NCBI RefSeq assembly: GCF_900129685.1
Contig: NZ_FQWM01000002.1
Location: 554,079 to 618,078 of the forward strand
Reading direction: 5' to 3'
Source of the DNA: Cognatishimia maritima
GTDB taxonomy: Bacteria > Pseudomonadota > Alphaproteobacteria > Rhodobacterales > Rhodobacteraceae
Length of the DNA: 64,000 nucleotides
The stretch's first letter is position 1; every line of letters begins with the position of its first letter. Positions 26,121-32,899 of the stretch are shown one piece after another. Made by a program: the position numbers and the translations under genes. The notes under the pieces are model-generated. The model was not told where the DNA came from. It was given only the letters and a program-made list of their open reading frames with translations, and ran no database searches.

Positions 26121-26165
26121 TTCGTAAGGACAAGGTCGGGGGTTCGAGTCCCTCTTGAGGCACCA
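26121..26165 (+). pseudogene. 3' half of the split tRNA-Thr(CGT) with attR core
   Basis: Begins with the core TTCGTAAG (26121-26128) and continues GACAAGGTCGGGGGTTCGAG, then the T-arm 3' strand, acceptor TTGAGGC, discriminator A and CCA. The acceptor strand pairs perfectly with GCCTCAA at 16473-16479. The upstream bases (GACGCCAAAA) do not supply a 5' half, so neither junction rebuilds the host tRNA. Confidence 0.9.
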
Positions 26166-26390
26166 CATTCTCTTCCAGTTGTGGTTCTTAATTTCTTCTA
26201 ATACCTTATTTTACATCGAAAATCTCGAGAGCAATGTACGAGGTTGTCCGAAGTGTTCCCTCTGAATCTAATCCCAATGGGGGTAAGATAGGGGGTGAAC
26301 CTTGTTCCAATTTGACACGCGAAAGAACCGGTGATCTGTCTCATTGCCCGCAGTCGCACGCCGCCGATACACAGGCTCCATCCGGCGTGG

Positions 26391-26516
26391 TTACTGCGCC
26401 TCGCGGGCCTCTTGGCTGATTTCATCGCCTGCGTTGGACAGATCTTGGCCGAAGCCTTCGACGGTTTCACAGGCCACGACAGTGACAAGGGACAGGATGA
26501 CAAAGATAAAGCGCAT
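26391..26516 (-). CDS. Entericidin-like small lipoprotein
   Basis: 41 residues: a lipoprotein signal (RFIFVILSLVTVVAC, lipobox VVAC) followed by ETVEGFGQDLSNAGDEISQEA, the entericidin A/B signature. Entericidins are envelope toxin/antidote-type lipoproteins induced in stationary phase or stress. AAAGGA precedes the start. An exact EcfG-type promoter lies 47 bp upstream (26563-26587), placing it in the general stress regulon. Confidence 0.88.
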   Translation of the reverse strand: MRFIFVILSLVTVVACETVEGFGQDLSNAGDEISQEAREAQ

Positions 26517-26562
26517 GGTCGGGTCCTTTCTGAACAGTTCGTGCGGCAAACACACGTTCTGG

Positions 26563-26587
26563 AACGCGCAAAGGGCAAGGATGTTCC
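26563..26587 (-). promoter_or_regulatory. EcfG-type promoter of the entericidin gene
   Basis: On the minus strand GGAAC (26587-26583), 16 bases, CGTT (26566-26563). Exact match to the general-stress consensus, 47 bp before the start codon. Confidence 0.8.
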
Positions 26588-26648
26588 TGAAAATTGTGCA
26601 ACCTGCGTGAGCGACCGACCCGTTTTCCACCTTCGTACCGGAAAAATG

Positions 26649-26682
26649 TCAGGCCAAACCTGCAGAAACAGGTTTGGCCTGA
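26649..26682 (-). terminator. Strong minus-strand terminator
   Basis: Perfect 14-bp stem TCAGGCCAAACCTG / CAGGTTTGGCCTGA with loop CAGAAA on the plus strand. Read leftward it is followed by CATTTTTC, so it works on the minus strand; there is no T-run on the other side. It ends a short transcript starting near 26816. Confidence 0.85.
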
Positions 26683-26687
26683 AAGCT

Positions 26688-26759
26688 TCAGGCTTCGAGA
26701 AGGTCGCGCCTGGCACGAGGTAAATAACCCAGACGATCCCCTCTCAAGGTCTGCTGCAT
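26688..26759 (-). CDS. Possible 23-residue small protein within an EcfG-driven short transcript
   Basis: ATG at 26759 to TGA at 26688 encodes MQQTLRGDRLGYLPRARRD followed by LLEA. It ends 6 bases before the minus-strand terminator and lies 64 bp after an exact EcfG-type -10. The upstream Shine-Dalgarno is weak (GAG), so the transcript may instead be a non-coding RNA of about 175 bases. Confidence 0.3.
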   Translation of the reverse strand: MQQTLRGDRLGYLPRARRDLLEA

Positions 26760-26822
26760 AGCTCAGCACGGCACGCTACATCACGTCGGCCAGCGCTGGT
26801 ATTTCACGTATCGCGGGCAATT

Positions 26823-26847
26823 AACGCGCGTGTTTCGTATTGGTTCC
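26823..26847 (-). promoter_or_regulatory. EcfG-type promoter, leftward, for a short transcript
   Basis: Minus-strand GGAAC (26847-26843), 16 bases, CGTT (26826-26823), exact consensus. It is divergent from the FNT promoter at 26875 with 27 bp between the -35 elements. The nearest downstream stop is the terminator at 26649-26682. Confidence 0.75.
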
Positions 26848-26874
26848 AAAGTTTTTTGAAAAAGCGCAGTTTTC

Positions 26875-26899
26875 GGAACCTTGTTTGAAATCAAACGTT
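26875..26899 (+). promoter_or_regulatory. EcfG-type promoter of the FNT channel gene
   Basis: GGAAC, 16 bases, CGTT, exact consensus, 47 bp before the start of the channel gene at 26947. Confidence 0.8.
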
Positions 26900-26946
26900 T
26901 CTTAAAGGGTGACGCTACGCGTGCGGCCAAGCGCACCTAGGCGAAA

Positions 26947-27843
26947 ATGACACGACAGGAGCCCGGTTTGACCGATCATCACGACCACTTGCTTGCCGAA
27001 GACGATGACGAAAGGAACGCAGTGGACAACGCCGCTGCCTTACCAGCAAAGCTTGTTTTTGAAACCATTCGCCTTCAGGGCGAAGAAGAGCTGCAGCGCC
27101 CAATGCGCGCGCTGTGGTGGGCGGGCGTCGCTGCGGGCCTGCTGATTTCATTTTCCGTTTGGGGCGAGGCGATCCTGCGCGCGGTCCTGCCGGACAACGG
27201 ATCGCGTTATATTATTGAAAACGCTGGATATAGCCTCGGCTTTGTCTTGGTCATCCTCGGCCGGATGCAACTATTTACCGAAAACACGATCACAACCGTA
27301 GTCCCCGTCGTTCAGAACCCAACGCGACAATCCTTTCTACGCACTGGGCGCTTGTGGGCAGTGGTCTTGATCGCCAATCTCGTTGGTGCGTTCGGGGCGG
27401 CGGCATTTATGGTTTTTGCCCCTGTCTTGTCAGAACCGGTGTTTAAGGCGGTGATCGCTTTAAGTGAGCATGCCACAGGTATGAACTGGCAAGAAGGCTT
27501 GGCGCGCGGCATTCCTGCGGGGGTTCTGATCGCCGCTTTGGTTTGGATGTCGCCGAGCGTGGTCGGCGCGCAGCTGCCACTTATTATTCTGATCACGTGG
27601 TTTATCGCGCTTGGGGACTTCACGCATATTGTTGCTGGTTCTGTTGAAATGGCATTCCTGCTGTTGCTTGGTGAGCTGCCTGTCACCACGGCGATTTTTC
27701 AGTTTTTTCTGCCCGTTCTCCTGGGCAACGTGATTGGCGGAACCGTCGTGTTCACCTTGCTTACCTGGGCACAAATCCGGCACGAAGTCAGACTCGCGAA
27801 GGAGCGCAAGCTGCCATATGCGGCTCGAAACCACCTCCGATGA
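26947..27843 (+). CDS. Formate/nitrite transporter (FNT) family channel, YfdC-like
   Basis: 298 residues. A hydrophilic N-terminus of about 50 residues rich in His, Asp and Glu precedes six membrane helices. FNT motifs are GRMQLFTENTITTVVPV in the second helix-loop, ANLVGAFGAAAF, LSEHATGMNWQEGLARGIPAGVLIALVW-like segment and DFTHIVAGSVEMAFLLLLG, including the central His of the pore. FNT channels pass formate, nitrite or related monovalent acids with protons. An exact EcfG promoter directly upstream suggests a stress role here and not a link to the distant nitrate cluster. Confidence 0.9.
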   Translation: MTRQEPGLTDHHDHLLAEDDDERNAVDNAAALPAKLVFETIRLQGEEELQRPMRALWWAGVAAGLLISFSVWGEAILRAVLPDNGSRYIIENAGYSLGFVLVILGRMQLFTENTITTVVPVVQNPTRQSFLRTGRLWAVVLIANLVGAFGAAAFMVFAPVLSEPVFKAVIALSEHATGMNWQEGLARGIPAGVLIAALVWMSPSVVGAQLPLIILITWFIALGDFTHIVAGSVEMAFLLLLGELPVTTAIFQFFLPVLLGNVIGGTVVFTLLTWAQIRHEVRLAKERKLPYAARNHLR

Positions 27844-27872
27844 TTTGAAAGTCGGATTCTTCGATCCACCTT

Positions 27873-27897
27873 GGAACAAATCCGGCAGCCGCTGGTT
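27873..27897 (+). promoter_or_regulatory. EcfG-type promoter of dps
   Basis: GGAAC, 16 bases, GGTT; one base off the usual CGTT. It ends 32 bp before the TTG start of dps. Confidence 0.6.
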
Positions 27898-27928
27898 GTA
27901 GACATGAACCTAATAATGGAGATGAAAA

Positions 27929-28426
27929 TTGGCTGACGCACTTAATGTTGTCCCGACTGAAAACTTCGTATCGACAGGTGTTCGTGAAACCTCGGTTTTG
28001 GCCGAAGCACTTTCAAACGTGCTGGCCGAAACCTATCGGCTCGTTTTCAAGACCCACGCGCTTCACTGGAACGTGGAAGGGCCGCTGTTTTATTCAGTGC
28101 ACAAACTGACCGAAGAACAATATGGCGATATGTTCGCTGCCGCCGACGAACTGGCGGAACGTATCCGGGCGCTGGGTCATCTGGCACCGTCACAATTGCA
28201 GGATGTGATTGATGCCTCCCGCGTTGTGGACAGCGACGCGAATTATGATGCGGCCTCATTGGTGGCGGATCTGGCAAACGATCACGAAAAACTTGCCCAT
28301 CGACTTCATGCGCTGATCGAACTGGCGGGTCGGCACAATGACCCCGTGACCGAAGACATGGCTACCGCACGCAGCGCGTTCCATGAGCAAGCAACTTGGA
28401 TGCTACGCTCTCTAAGCAAGACCTAG
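27929..28426 (+). CDS. dps: Dps-family DNA-protecting ferritin-like protein
   Basis: 165 residues with a TTG start preceded by GGAG. The four-helix Dps fold carries the ferroxidase residues: LVFKTHALHWNVEGPLFYSVH (His) and MFAAADELAERIRALG (Asp, Glu). Dps dodecamers store iron oxidised by peroxide and shield DNA in stationary phase. It lies 86 bp after the FNT gene with its own EcfG-like promoter, consistent with general stress induction. Confidence 0.93.
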   Translation: MADALNVVPTENFVSTGVRETSVLAEALSNVLAETYRLVFKTHALHWNVEGPLFYSVHKLTEEQYGDMFAAADELAERIRALGHLAPSQLQDVIDASRVVDSDANYDAASLVADLANDHEKLAHRLHALIELAGRHNDPVTEDMATARSAFHEQATWMLRSLSKT

Positions 28427-28475
28427 GGCGCGGTCCAAGAAGTTAATACGAGTGTGATGTGTAACGATTACGAAA

Positions 28476-28501
28476 CCCCGCCTGATATCATTCAGGCGGG
28501 G
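28476..28501 (+). terminator. Intrinsic terminator after dps
   Basis: Perfect 10-bp stem CCCCGCCTGA / TCAGGCGGGG, 6-base loop, then CTTTTATAA. It also faces the convergent phyR gene. Confidence 0.9.
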
Positions 28502-28529
28502 CTTTTATAATCAGTGAAATAGCGGAGAT

Positions 28530-29357
28530 TTAGCCACGCAGAGTCTCGGTCGATGCAAAGAACATCGCTTGGCTAACAGCAGAGCGCACTTGCTTTTCAG
28601 TGTATGGCTTAGAAATGAGGAAAGCCGGTTCTGGTCCCTGACCGGTCAGCAGCCGCTCTGGGAAAGCAGTGATGAAAATAACAGGGCGGTCGCCCTTCTT
28701 GCCAAGGATCTTGTTGACAGCATCAATCCCGCTTGAGTGGTCTGCGAGTTGAATATCGGACAAAAGCAAGTCAAAATCTTCGCGCTCAGCTAGGGCGATT
28801 GCGCCATCTTCGGTCCGCGCGACGCCTGTGATTTGGTGACCCATTTCAGCGACGATGCCTTCTAGGTCCATGGCGATGATTGCCTCATCTTCGATGATCA
28901 TCACCTTGCCGGCAATCGCGTCATTCATTTCAGACACCGCAGTTTCAACAAGCTCTTCCGCTTCACCGGTGTCCACTTGCATGATCTCGGCGACCTGAGG
29001 AATCGAAAACCCTTCGATCGAATTGAGAAGCAGCGCTTCTCGGCTGTTGGTGGTCAAGCGCGACATATGTGCCTGCGCACGGGCCGCAAGGCCGGTTTCA
29101 CCGCTTGCATCGACGGGCATCCCGGATGTCGACCAAATTGCATGAAAGGCGCGAAACAAGGCCACTTTGGCCGCGGACTGCGGATCGTCCCCGCTCACGT
29201 TAAACGAACCGGGATCAGCAATGATCGCCTCAAGCGTTGCTGCTGCGTATCTGTCACCCGTGTCCTGATGGCCGGTTAAAGCACGTGCGTAGCGGCGTAA
29301 ATATGGCAAACTGACCCCAATCAGAGAACTGATATCTTGGGTGGATGGGTTGCTCAT
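28530..29357 (-). CDS. phyR: General stress response regulator PhyR
   Basis: 275 residues. The first 130 or so are a sigma-factor-like domain (ISSLIGVSLPYLRRYARALTG, region 2-like; FSIPQVAEIMQVDTGEAEELV, region 4-like); the rest is a receiver with EDEAIIAMDLEG, phospho-acceptor in LLLSDIQLADHSSGIDAV and SKPYTEKQV. When phosphorylated, PhyR binds NepR and frees the sigma factor EcfG. It is divergent from nepR-ecfG over 92 bp, the standard alphaproteobacterial layout. Confidence 0.97.
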   Translation of the reverse strand: MSNPSTQDISSLIGVSLPYLRRYARALTGHQDTGDRYAAATLEAIIADPGSFNVSGDDPQSAAKVALFRAFHAIWSTSGMPVDASGETGLAARAQAHMSRLTTNSREALLLNSIEGFSIPQVAEIMQVDTGEAEELVETAVSEMNDAIAGKVMIIEDEAIIAMDLEGIVAEMGHQITGVARTEDGAIALAEREDFDLLLSDIQLADHSSGIDAVNKILGKKGDRPVIFITAFPERLLTGQGPEPAFLISKPYTEKQVRSAVSQAMFFASTETLRG

Positions 29358-29390
29358 TCAATTTTTCTCCGGTTTTTTCTTATAACGGCA

Positions 29391-29415
29391 GGAACTAAAC
29401 TCGCATTCGCACGTT
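29391..29415 (+). promoter_or_regulatory. EcfG-type autoregulated promoter of nepR-ecfG
   Basis: GGAAC, 16 bases, CGTT, exact consensus, 34 bp before nepR. On the opposite strand GGAAC at 29423-29419 with N17 and AGTT could serve phyR, less well matched. Confidence 0.85.
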
Positions 29416-29449
29416 ATGGTTCCGAGAATAGTTGAGCACAGAGACAAAA

Positions 29450-29626
29450 ATGTCGAACAAAAATCGCAAGACCCCCGACCCGGAGGTCGCCGAGGAGATA
29501 GATCGCAATCTCAAGCGCGCATTCGATGAGATGGCGCAGGAGCCCTTGCCGGATCGGTTCACCAATTTGCTTGAACAGCTTCGCGCTTCGGGCGGGCGGT
29601 CTGACGAGGCCTCAAATGACAGTTGA
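29450..29626 (+). CDS. nepR: Anti-sigma factor NepR
   Basis: 58 residues from the ATG at 29450. The conserved NepR helices are present: IDRNLKRAFDEMAQEPLPDRFTNLLEQL. NepR binds and holds EcfG until phospho-PhyR takes its place. It overlaps the ecfG start by 11 bp and shares its promoter. Confidence 0.95.
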   Translation: MSNKNRKTPDPEVAEEIDRNLKRAFDEMAQEPLPDRFTNLLEQLRASGGRSDEASNDS

Positions 29627-30164
29627 TCCAAGTGAGGAGCTGACAGAGCATATTGGTGCGCTGCGCGCTTTCGCCATGAGTTTGACTCGAAATTCGGCAA
29701 CGGCTGACGATCTGGTTCAGGAAACCCTTATTAAAGCCTGGAAGAACATCGACTCCTTTCAGCCGGGGTCAAACATGCGTGCTTGGTTGTTCACCATTTT
29801 GCGCAATACTTTCTATTCTCTGCGCCGCAAGCGCAAACGCGAGGTAGAAGATACTGACGGGTCCTTGTCATTGTCCTTGGCCTCCAAGCCAGACCACGAT
29901 GGTCGCTTGAACATGCGTGACTTTATGAAGGCCTTTGATCAGTTACCAGATACCCAACGTGAAGCTTTGGTACTGGTCGGTGCGCAGGGCTTTTCATACG
30001 AGGAAGCGGCGGAAACCTGTGGTGTCGCTGTCGGCACGATCAAAAGCCGTGTTGGGCGCGCACGTGCGCAATTGGCCGACTTGCTGAAGCTGAAGGACGA
30101 TGAAGCGCTGGAACTCACAGATCGTGTCACGGCAGGCATTGTCTCACACCAATCCATCGCCTGA
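29616..30164 (+). CDS. ecfG: Extracytoplasmic-function sigma factor EcfG
   Basis: 182 residues, ECF15 type. Region 2 reads LRAFAMSLTRNSATADDLVQETLIKAWKNID with NMRAWLFTILRNTFYSLRRK; region 4 reads LPDTQREALVLVGAQGFSYEEAAETCGVAVGTIKSRVGRAR. It directs RNA polymerase to GGAAC-N16-CGTT promoters, of which this window has many. The ATG at 29616 lies inside the end of nepR, so the two are translationally coupled. Confidence 0.97.
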   Translation: MTVDPSEELTEHIGALRAFAMSLTRNSATADDLVQETLIKAWKNIDSFQPGSNMRAWLFTILRNTFYSLRRKRKREVEDTDGSLSLSLASKPDHDGRLNMRDFMKAFDQLPDTQREALVLVGAQGFSYEEAAETCGVAVGTIKSRVGRARAQLADLLKLKDDEALELTDRVTAGIVSHQSIA

Positions 30165-30189
30165 ATTATCTACCTATTACGACTAAAAG

Positions 30190-30214
30190 CGCCGCCTTCT
30201 GGGCGGCGTTTTTT
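30190..30214 (+). terminator. Intrinsic terminator after ecfG
   Basis: Stem CGCCGCC / GGCGGCG with loop TTCTG followed by six T. Confidence 0.92.
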
Positions 30215-30244
30215 CAATTTTTAAAAGGAATTAGAAGTAATTTG

Positions 30245-30270
30245 GGAACTTCGTGCCACTTTTGAAGGTT
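30245..30270 (+). promoter_or_regulatory. EcfG-type promoter of the PRC-barrel gene
   Basis: GGAAC, 17 bases, GGTT; spacer one base longer than most in the region. It ends 34 bp before the ATG at 30305. Confidence 0.55.
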
Positions 30271-30304
30271 AGTAGTGCAAGTGCTGCTACCTGGGAGATG
30301 TGAG

Positions 30305-30805
30305 ATGAAGGAAACGATTAAGATATTAACACTATCTGCTGCCATGATCGCCTCGACAGCTATTGCCGGCGCAAAGGGACGCGCAGTTGAGACGACTTCA
30401 GCAATGCCAACGGCGCTGTCTGCCAGCACGCCATCTGACATGCTGGTCGACGAACAGGTTGAAGCGCAACCTTGGTTGATCCGTGCCGGAGACGTCGCAG
30501 GCTCTGCAATTTACACTCTGCCCAACACCACCGCCGAGAACTGGGACGAAGCATGGCGCGCGGCGGACCTTCATTCAAATGCAGTCGAGATTGGTGAGAT
30601 CGAAGACGTGGTCTTTAACAACGACGGCGATATGAAAGGTGTGGTTGTCGGTGTGGGCGGCTTTCTTTCATTCGGGAAGAAACAGGTGATAATGCCGCTC
30701 TCTGACCTCAAGATGATCGCTCTTGAGGACGACTCCTTTGCCTATCTGACATGGATGTCCGAAGCGGACTTGAATGACATGGCCGTCGTCAACAGCGTTT
30801 TTTGA
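30305..30805 (+). CDS. Secreted PRC-barrel domain protein
   Basis: 166 residues. A signal peptide (residues 1-21, IKILTLSAAMIASTAIAGA) precedes a spacer and a PRC-barrel with VEIGEIEDVVFNNDGDMKGVVVGVGGFLSFGKKQVIMPLSDLKMI. It belongs with the PRC protein at 7849, though the acidic linker is shorter. Envelope PRC proteins of this type are common in EcfG regulons; their biochemical role is not established. Seventy bp separate it from the Crp/Fnr gene. Confidence 0.85.
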   Translation: MKETIKILTLSAAMIASTAIAGAKGRAVETTSAMPTALSASTPSDMLVDEQVEAQPWLIRAGDVAGSAIYTLPNTTAENWDEAWRAADLHSNAVEIGEIEDVVFNNDGDMKGVVVGVGGFLSFGKKQVIMPLSDLKMIALEDDSFAYLTWMSEADLNDMAVVNSVF

Positions 30806-30874
30806 TCCAGCGTCGCGCAAGAATTCCGCCACCCGTCACTTTCCCGAAACGCACGATAATCGAAAGGCCTTTAT

Positions 30875-31600
30875 ATGCCGACCAAATGTGAAAAGTGTCC
30901 TCTGCGGGGCCTACCGCTTTTCTTGGAGTTCAGCCGGGATGAGCTCGACTATATGCAACGTTTCAAAACTGGTGAAATGATTGCAGAACCCGGCACCCAC
31001 CTTTTGTCTCAGGGCGAAAAATCCCCGCAACTGTTCACTGTTTTGTCGGGGATGGGACTGAAATACAAGATGCTGAAAGATGGTAGCCGTCAGGTCGTGG
31101 GTTTTGTGATGCCCGGCGACTTTCTGGGGCTGCAGGCTGGCGTCATGGGGAAAATGGGCCACTCGGTTGAGGCCGTCACGGATATGACACTCTGCGTCTT
31201 TAACCGGGCCGCGATATGGGAGTTGTTCAGTGCGCACCCCGAGCGCTCCTTTGCAATCGCACATCTGGCGGCTGTCGAAGAACACTTCCTTGGAGATGCG
31301 CTGGCGGCGGTGGGTCAACGACCAGCCTATGAAAAAATCGCTTGGGCCATGGCACGGTTTTTCAACCGTGCGCAGGGCACTGGACTCGCTGTCAAAAACA
31401 CGGCACCGCTACCCTTCACGCAACAGGATTTGGCAGACGGATTGGGTCTGTCTTTGGTCCACACCAACAAACAGCTTGCGAAACTGCGGCGCGATGGTGT
31501 GGCCAGTTGGCAGAAGGGCACATTGACAGTCCACAACCGCAAAGCATTGCTGGATATCGCAGGCGAAGAAAGCGAAGTTGAGTGTCGCCCGCTGATGTAA
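30875..31600 (+). CDS. Crp/Fnr-family transcription regulator
   Basis: 241 residues. N-terminal CEKCPLRGLPLF gives two cysteines, then a cNMP-binding-like beta roll (AEPGTHLLSQGEKSPQLFTVLSG, GDFLGLQAGVMGKMGHSVEAVTD), dimer helix and a winged HTH with FTQQDLADGLGLSLVHTNKQLAKLRRDGV. The HTH sequence is unlike that of FnrL or DnrD, and the four-cysteine iron-sulfur pattern is not seen. Members of this subgroup occur next to stress loci in Rhodobacteraceae; effector unknown. Confidence 0.87.
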   Translation: MPTKCEKCPLRGLPLFLEFSRDELDYMQRFKTGEMIAEPGTHLLSQGEKSPQLFTVLSGMGLKYKMLKDGSRQVVGFVMPGDFLGLQAGVMGKMGHSVEAVTDMTLCVFNRAAIWELFSAHPERSFAIAHLAAVEEHFLGDALAAVGQRPAYEKIAWAMARFFNRAQGTGLAVKNTAPLPFTQQDLADGLGLSLVHTNKQLAKLRRDGVASWQKGTLTVHNRKALLDIAGEESEVECRPLM

Positions 31601-31641
31601 TGTGCGCGTCGAAAAAATTTATCGACTGCAGATTTTTTTTG

Positions 31642-31666
31642 GGAACCTTCTTCTGAGTTTTGCGTC
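31642..31666 (+). promoter_or_regulatory. EcfG-type promoter of a candidate small RNA
   Basis: GGAAC, 16 bases, CGTC; last base off consensus. No coding frame follows before the terminator at 31733-31759. Confidence 0.5.
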
Positions 31667-31672
31667 TACCTC

Positions 31673-31765
31673 ATATAGGCAGATTATTGATCCTGCCTCT
31701 GGACCCCGTCCCCGGAAATTGGTCCAACACTCGGCCCCCGCCTTTGTCCCGCGGGGGCCATTTTC
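31673..31765 (+). ncRNA. Candidate stress-induced small RNA of about 93 bases
   Basis: Starts about 7 bases after the EcfG-like -10 and ends after a strong terminator. Predicted by eye: hairpin AGGCAG / CTGCCT (31677-31682 with 31693-31698), second hairpin GGACC / GGTCC (31701-31705 with 31721-31725) whose 15-base loop holds CCGTCCCC, then the terminator. The C-rich loop could pair with ribosome-binding sites. The transcript has not been shown; the terminator could belong to the Crp/Fnr gene. Confidence 0.45.
31733..31759 (+). terminator. Strong intrinsic terminator
   Basis: Perfect 9-bp stem GGCCCCCGC / GCGGGGGCC, 9-base loop, followed by ATTTTCATTT. Confidence 0.88.
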
Positions 31766-31822
31766 ATTTGAGCGATTTTCTGCCCGAAAACACATTATTT
31801 TATTCGTTTTCAATTAATTAGG

Positions 31823-31847
31823 GGAACGAAATTGGTTTGCTGACGTT
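31823..31847 (+). promoter_or_regulatory. EcfG-type promoter of a small membrane protein gene
   Basis: GGAAC, 16 bases, CGTT, exact consensus, 32 bp before the start at 31880. Confidence 0.85.
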
Positions 31848-31879
31848 TCTAATTCATAGCAACCCGAAAGGACGATACA

Positions 31880-32128
31880 ATGAAACCATCCATGATCTTT
31901 GCCGTGATCGCCGGTGTTCTGGTATTGGCATTTGGCATCTACATGATCGACATCGATCAGACGCAAGAAACGCGGCTTCCAGACGTTGATGTCTCTGTAG
32001 AAGGTGGGCAACTCCCAGAATTCGACGCTGATGTTGGCGACATCGAAGTGGGCACAAAGGAAGTGACCGTAGAGGTCCCAACCGTTGATGTTCAAAGCCC
32101 GGAAGAAGACGTTGCGGACGCACAATAA
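31880..32128 (+). CDS. Small anchored acidic protein, unknown function
   Basis: 82 residues. One N-terminal membrane helix (SMIFAVIAGVLVLAFGIYMI) is followed by an acidic tail with repeating valine/aspartate (LPDVDVSVEGGQLPEFDADV, VEVPTVDVQSPEEDV). The tail should face the periplasm. No family recognised beyond frequent occurrence in Rhodobacteraceae. It has its own EcfG promoter and terminator, so it is a single-gene stress unit. Confidence 0.78.
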   Translation: MKPSMIFAVIAGVLVLAFGIYMIDIDQTQETRLPDVDVSVEGGQLPEFDADVGDIEVGTKEVTVEVPTVDVQSPEEDVADAQ

Positions 32129-32157
32129 GCTCCACAAACACAAGAACTTTTACGAGC

Positions 32158-32188
32158 GAAAGGCGCAGTCGATCTGACTGCGCCTTTC
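32158..32188 (+). terminator. Strong intrinsic terminator
   Basis: Perfect 13-bp stem GAAAGGCGCAGTC / GACTGCGCCTTTC with loop GATCT, then TCTTTG. Confidence 0.9.
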
Positions 32189-32241
32189 TCTTTGTGTGGC
32201 AGAAACACGCCGCCCGCACCAAGAGATTTCTGGCAAGAACA

Positions 32242-32266
32242 GGAACCAAAATGAGCCTTACTCGTT
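32242..32266 (+). promoter_or_regulatory. EcfG-type promoter of the DUF1328 gene
   Basis: GGAAC, 16 bases, CGTT, exact consensus, 51 bp before the start at 32318. Confidence 0.85.
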
Positions 32267-32317
32267 GACTCCCTACAAGGCGCTATCACAGCGCATCATA
32301 GTCAAAGGAGTATAACC

Positions 32318-32479
32318 ATGCTTGGTTGGGCCATTACATTTCTAGTCGTCGCTTTGATCGCGGCGGTCCTTGGATTTGGCGGCATTGCGGGTGCATCCGC
32401 AGGTATCGCACAGATCCTTTTCGTAATCTTCATTCTGCTGTTCGTAGGGTCGCTGATCATGCGCTTCGTGAAGCGGTGA
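32318..32479 (+). CDS. DUF1328 family small membrane protein
   Basis: 53 residues, too short for many gene finders, preceded by AAAGGAG. Two membrane helices: [20 protein letters not shown] and [20 protein letters not shown], joined by GGIAGASA, the DUF1328/YtjA pattern. These proteins are strongly induced by stress in many proteobacteria; function unknown. The DUF883-like gene follows after 62 bp. Confidence 0.92.
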   Translation: MLGWAITFLVVALIAAVLGFGGIAGASAGIAQILFVIFILLFVGSLIMRFVKR

Positions 32480-32541
32480 TCGACAGATCAACTGACAGCT
32501 GACTGCAAATCCAGAGCCACGCAACATAGAGGAATATTAAT

Positions 32542-32820
32542 ATGTCGTCCACGACCGAAACCAAAGCTTACCCAAATGGCGATGCGAAAGGGCAGGAAAC
32601 GTCCGCTTCGGCCATGGCTGCGCAGGTAAAGGATCAGGCCGCTGAGACCTTTAAGTCTGCGCAAGAACAGCTGGACCAGGGCATCGCCCGCAGCAATGAA
32701 GAGATACAGCGTCTGGCCAAAGAAGGGCGCGAGTTTGTTGCCAAGAACCCTGGCGTTGCGCTTGCTGGTGCAGTGGGTTTGGGTTTGATTGTTGGCCTGG
32801 CCATGCGCAAACGCGGCTAA
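32542..32820 (+). CDS. DUF883/ElaB-like membrane-tethered protein
   Basis: 92 residues: a hydrophilic helical part (AAQVKDQAAETFKSAQEQLDQ) and a C-terminal membrane helix NPGVALAGAVGLGLIVGLAM ending in a basic anchor MRKRG. ElaB/YgaM proteins of this shape tie to ribosomes at the membrane in stationary phase in E. coli. Probably cotranscribed with the DUF1328 gene. Confidence 0.82.
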   Translation: MSSTTETKAYPNGDAKGQETSASAMAAQVKDQAAETFKSAQEQLDQGIARSNEEIQRLAKEGREFVAKNPGVALAGAVGLGLIVGLAMRKRG

Positions 32821-32899
32821 CCACATGAAAAACCAATGCTAATGGCTGCGATCTTCGCGGCCATTATTTTATTTATTCCAATAATTTAATGCGATTTTC

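Larger units (their letters stand above)
16504..26128. mobile_element. Integrated genetic element (about 9.6 kb) in tRNA-Thr(CGT)
   Basis: The ends are defined by the two halves of one tRNA gene and an 8-bp direct repeat TTCGTAAG (16504-16511 and 26121-26128). Between them are a tyrosine integrase, AlpA-like protein, primase-helicase, XRE regulator, methyltransferase/nuclease pair and a complete tRNA-Thr(CGT). Genes here are richer in A+T and in rarer codons than the flanks. No structural phage, conjugation or packaging gene was recognised, so a phage-satellite-like or mobilisable island is the best description. The integrase is central, not next to an end. Confidence 0.88.
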
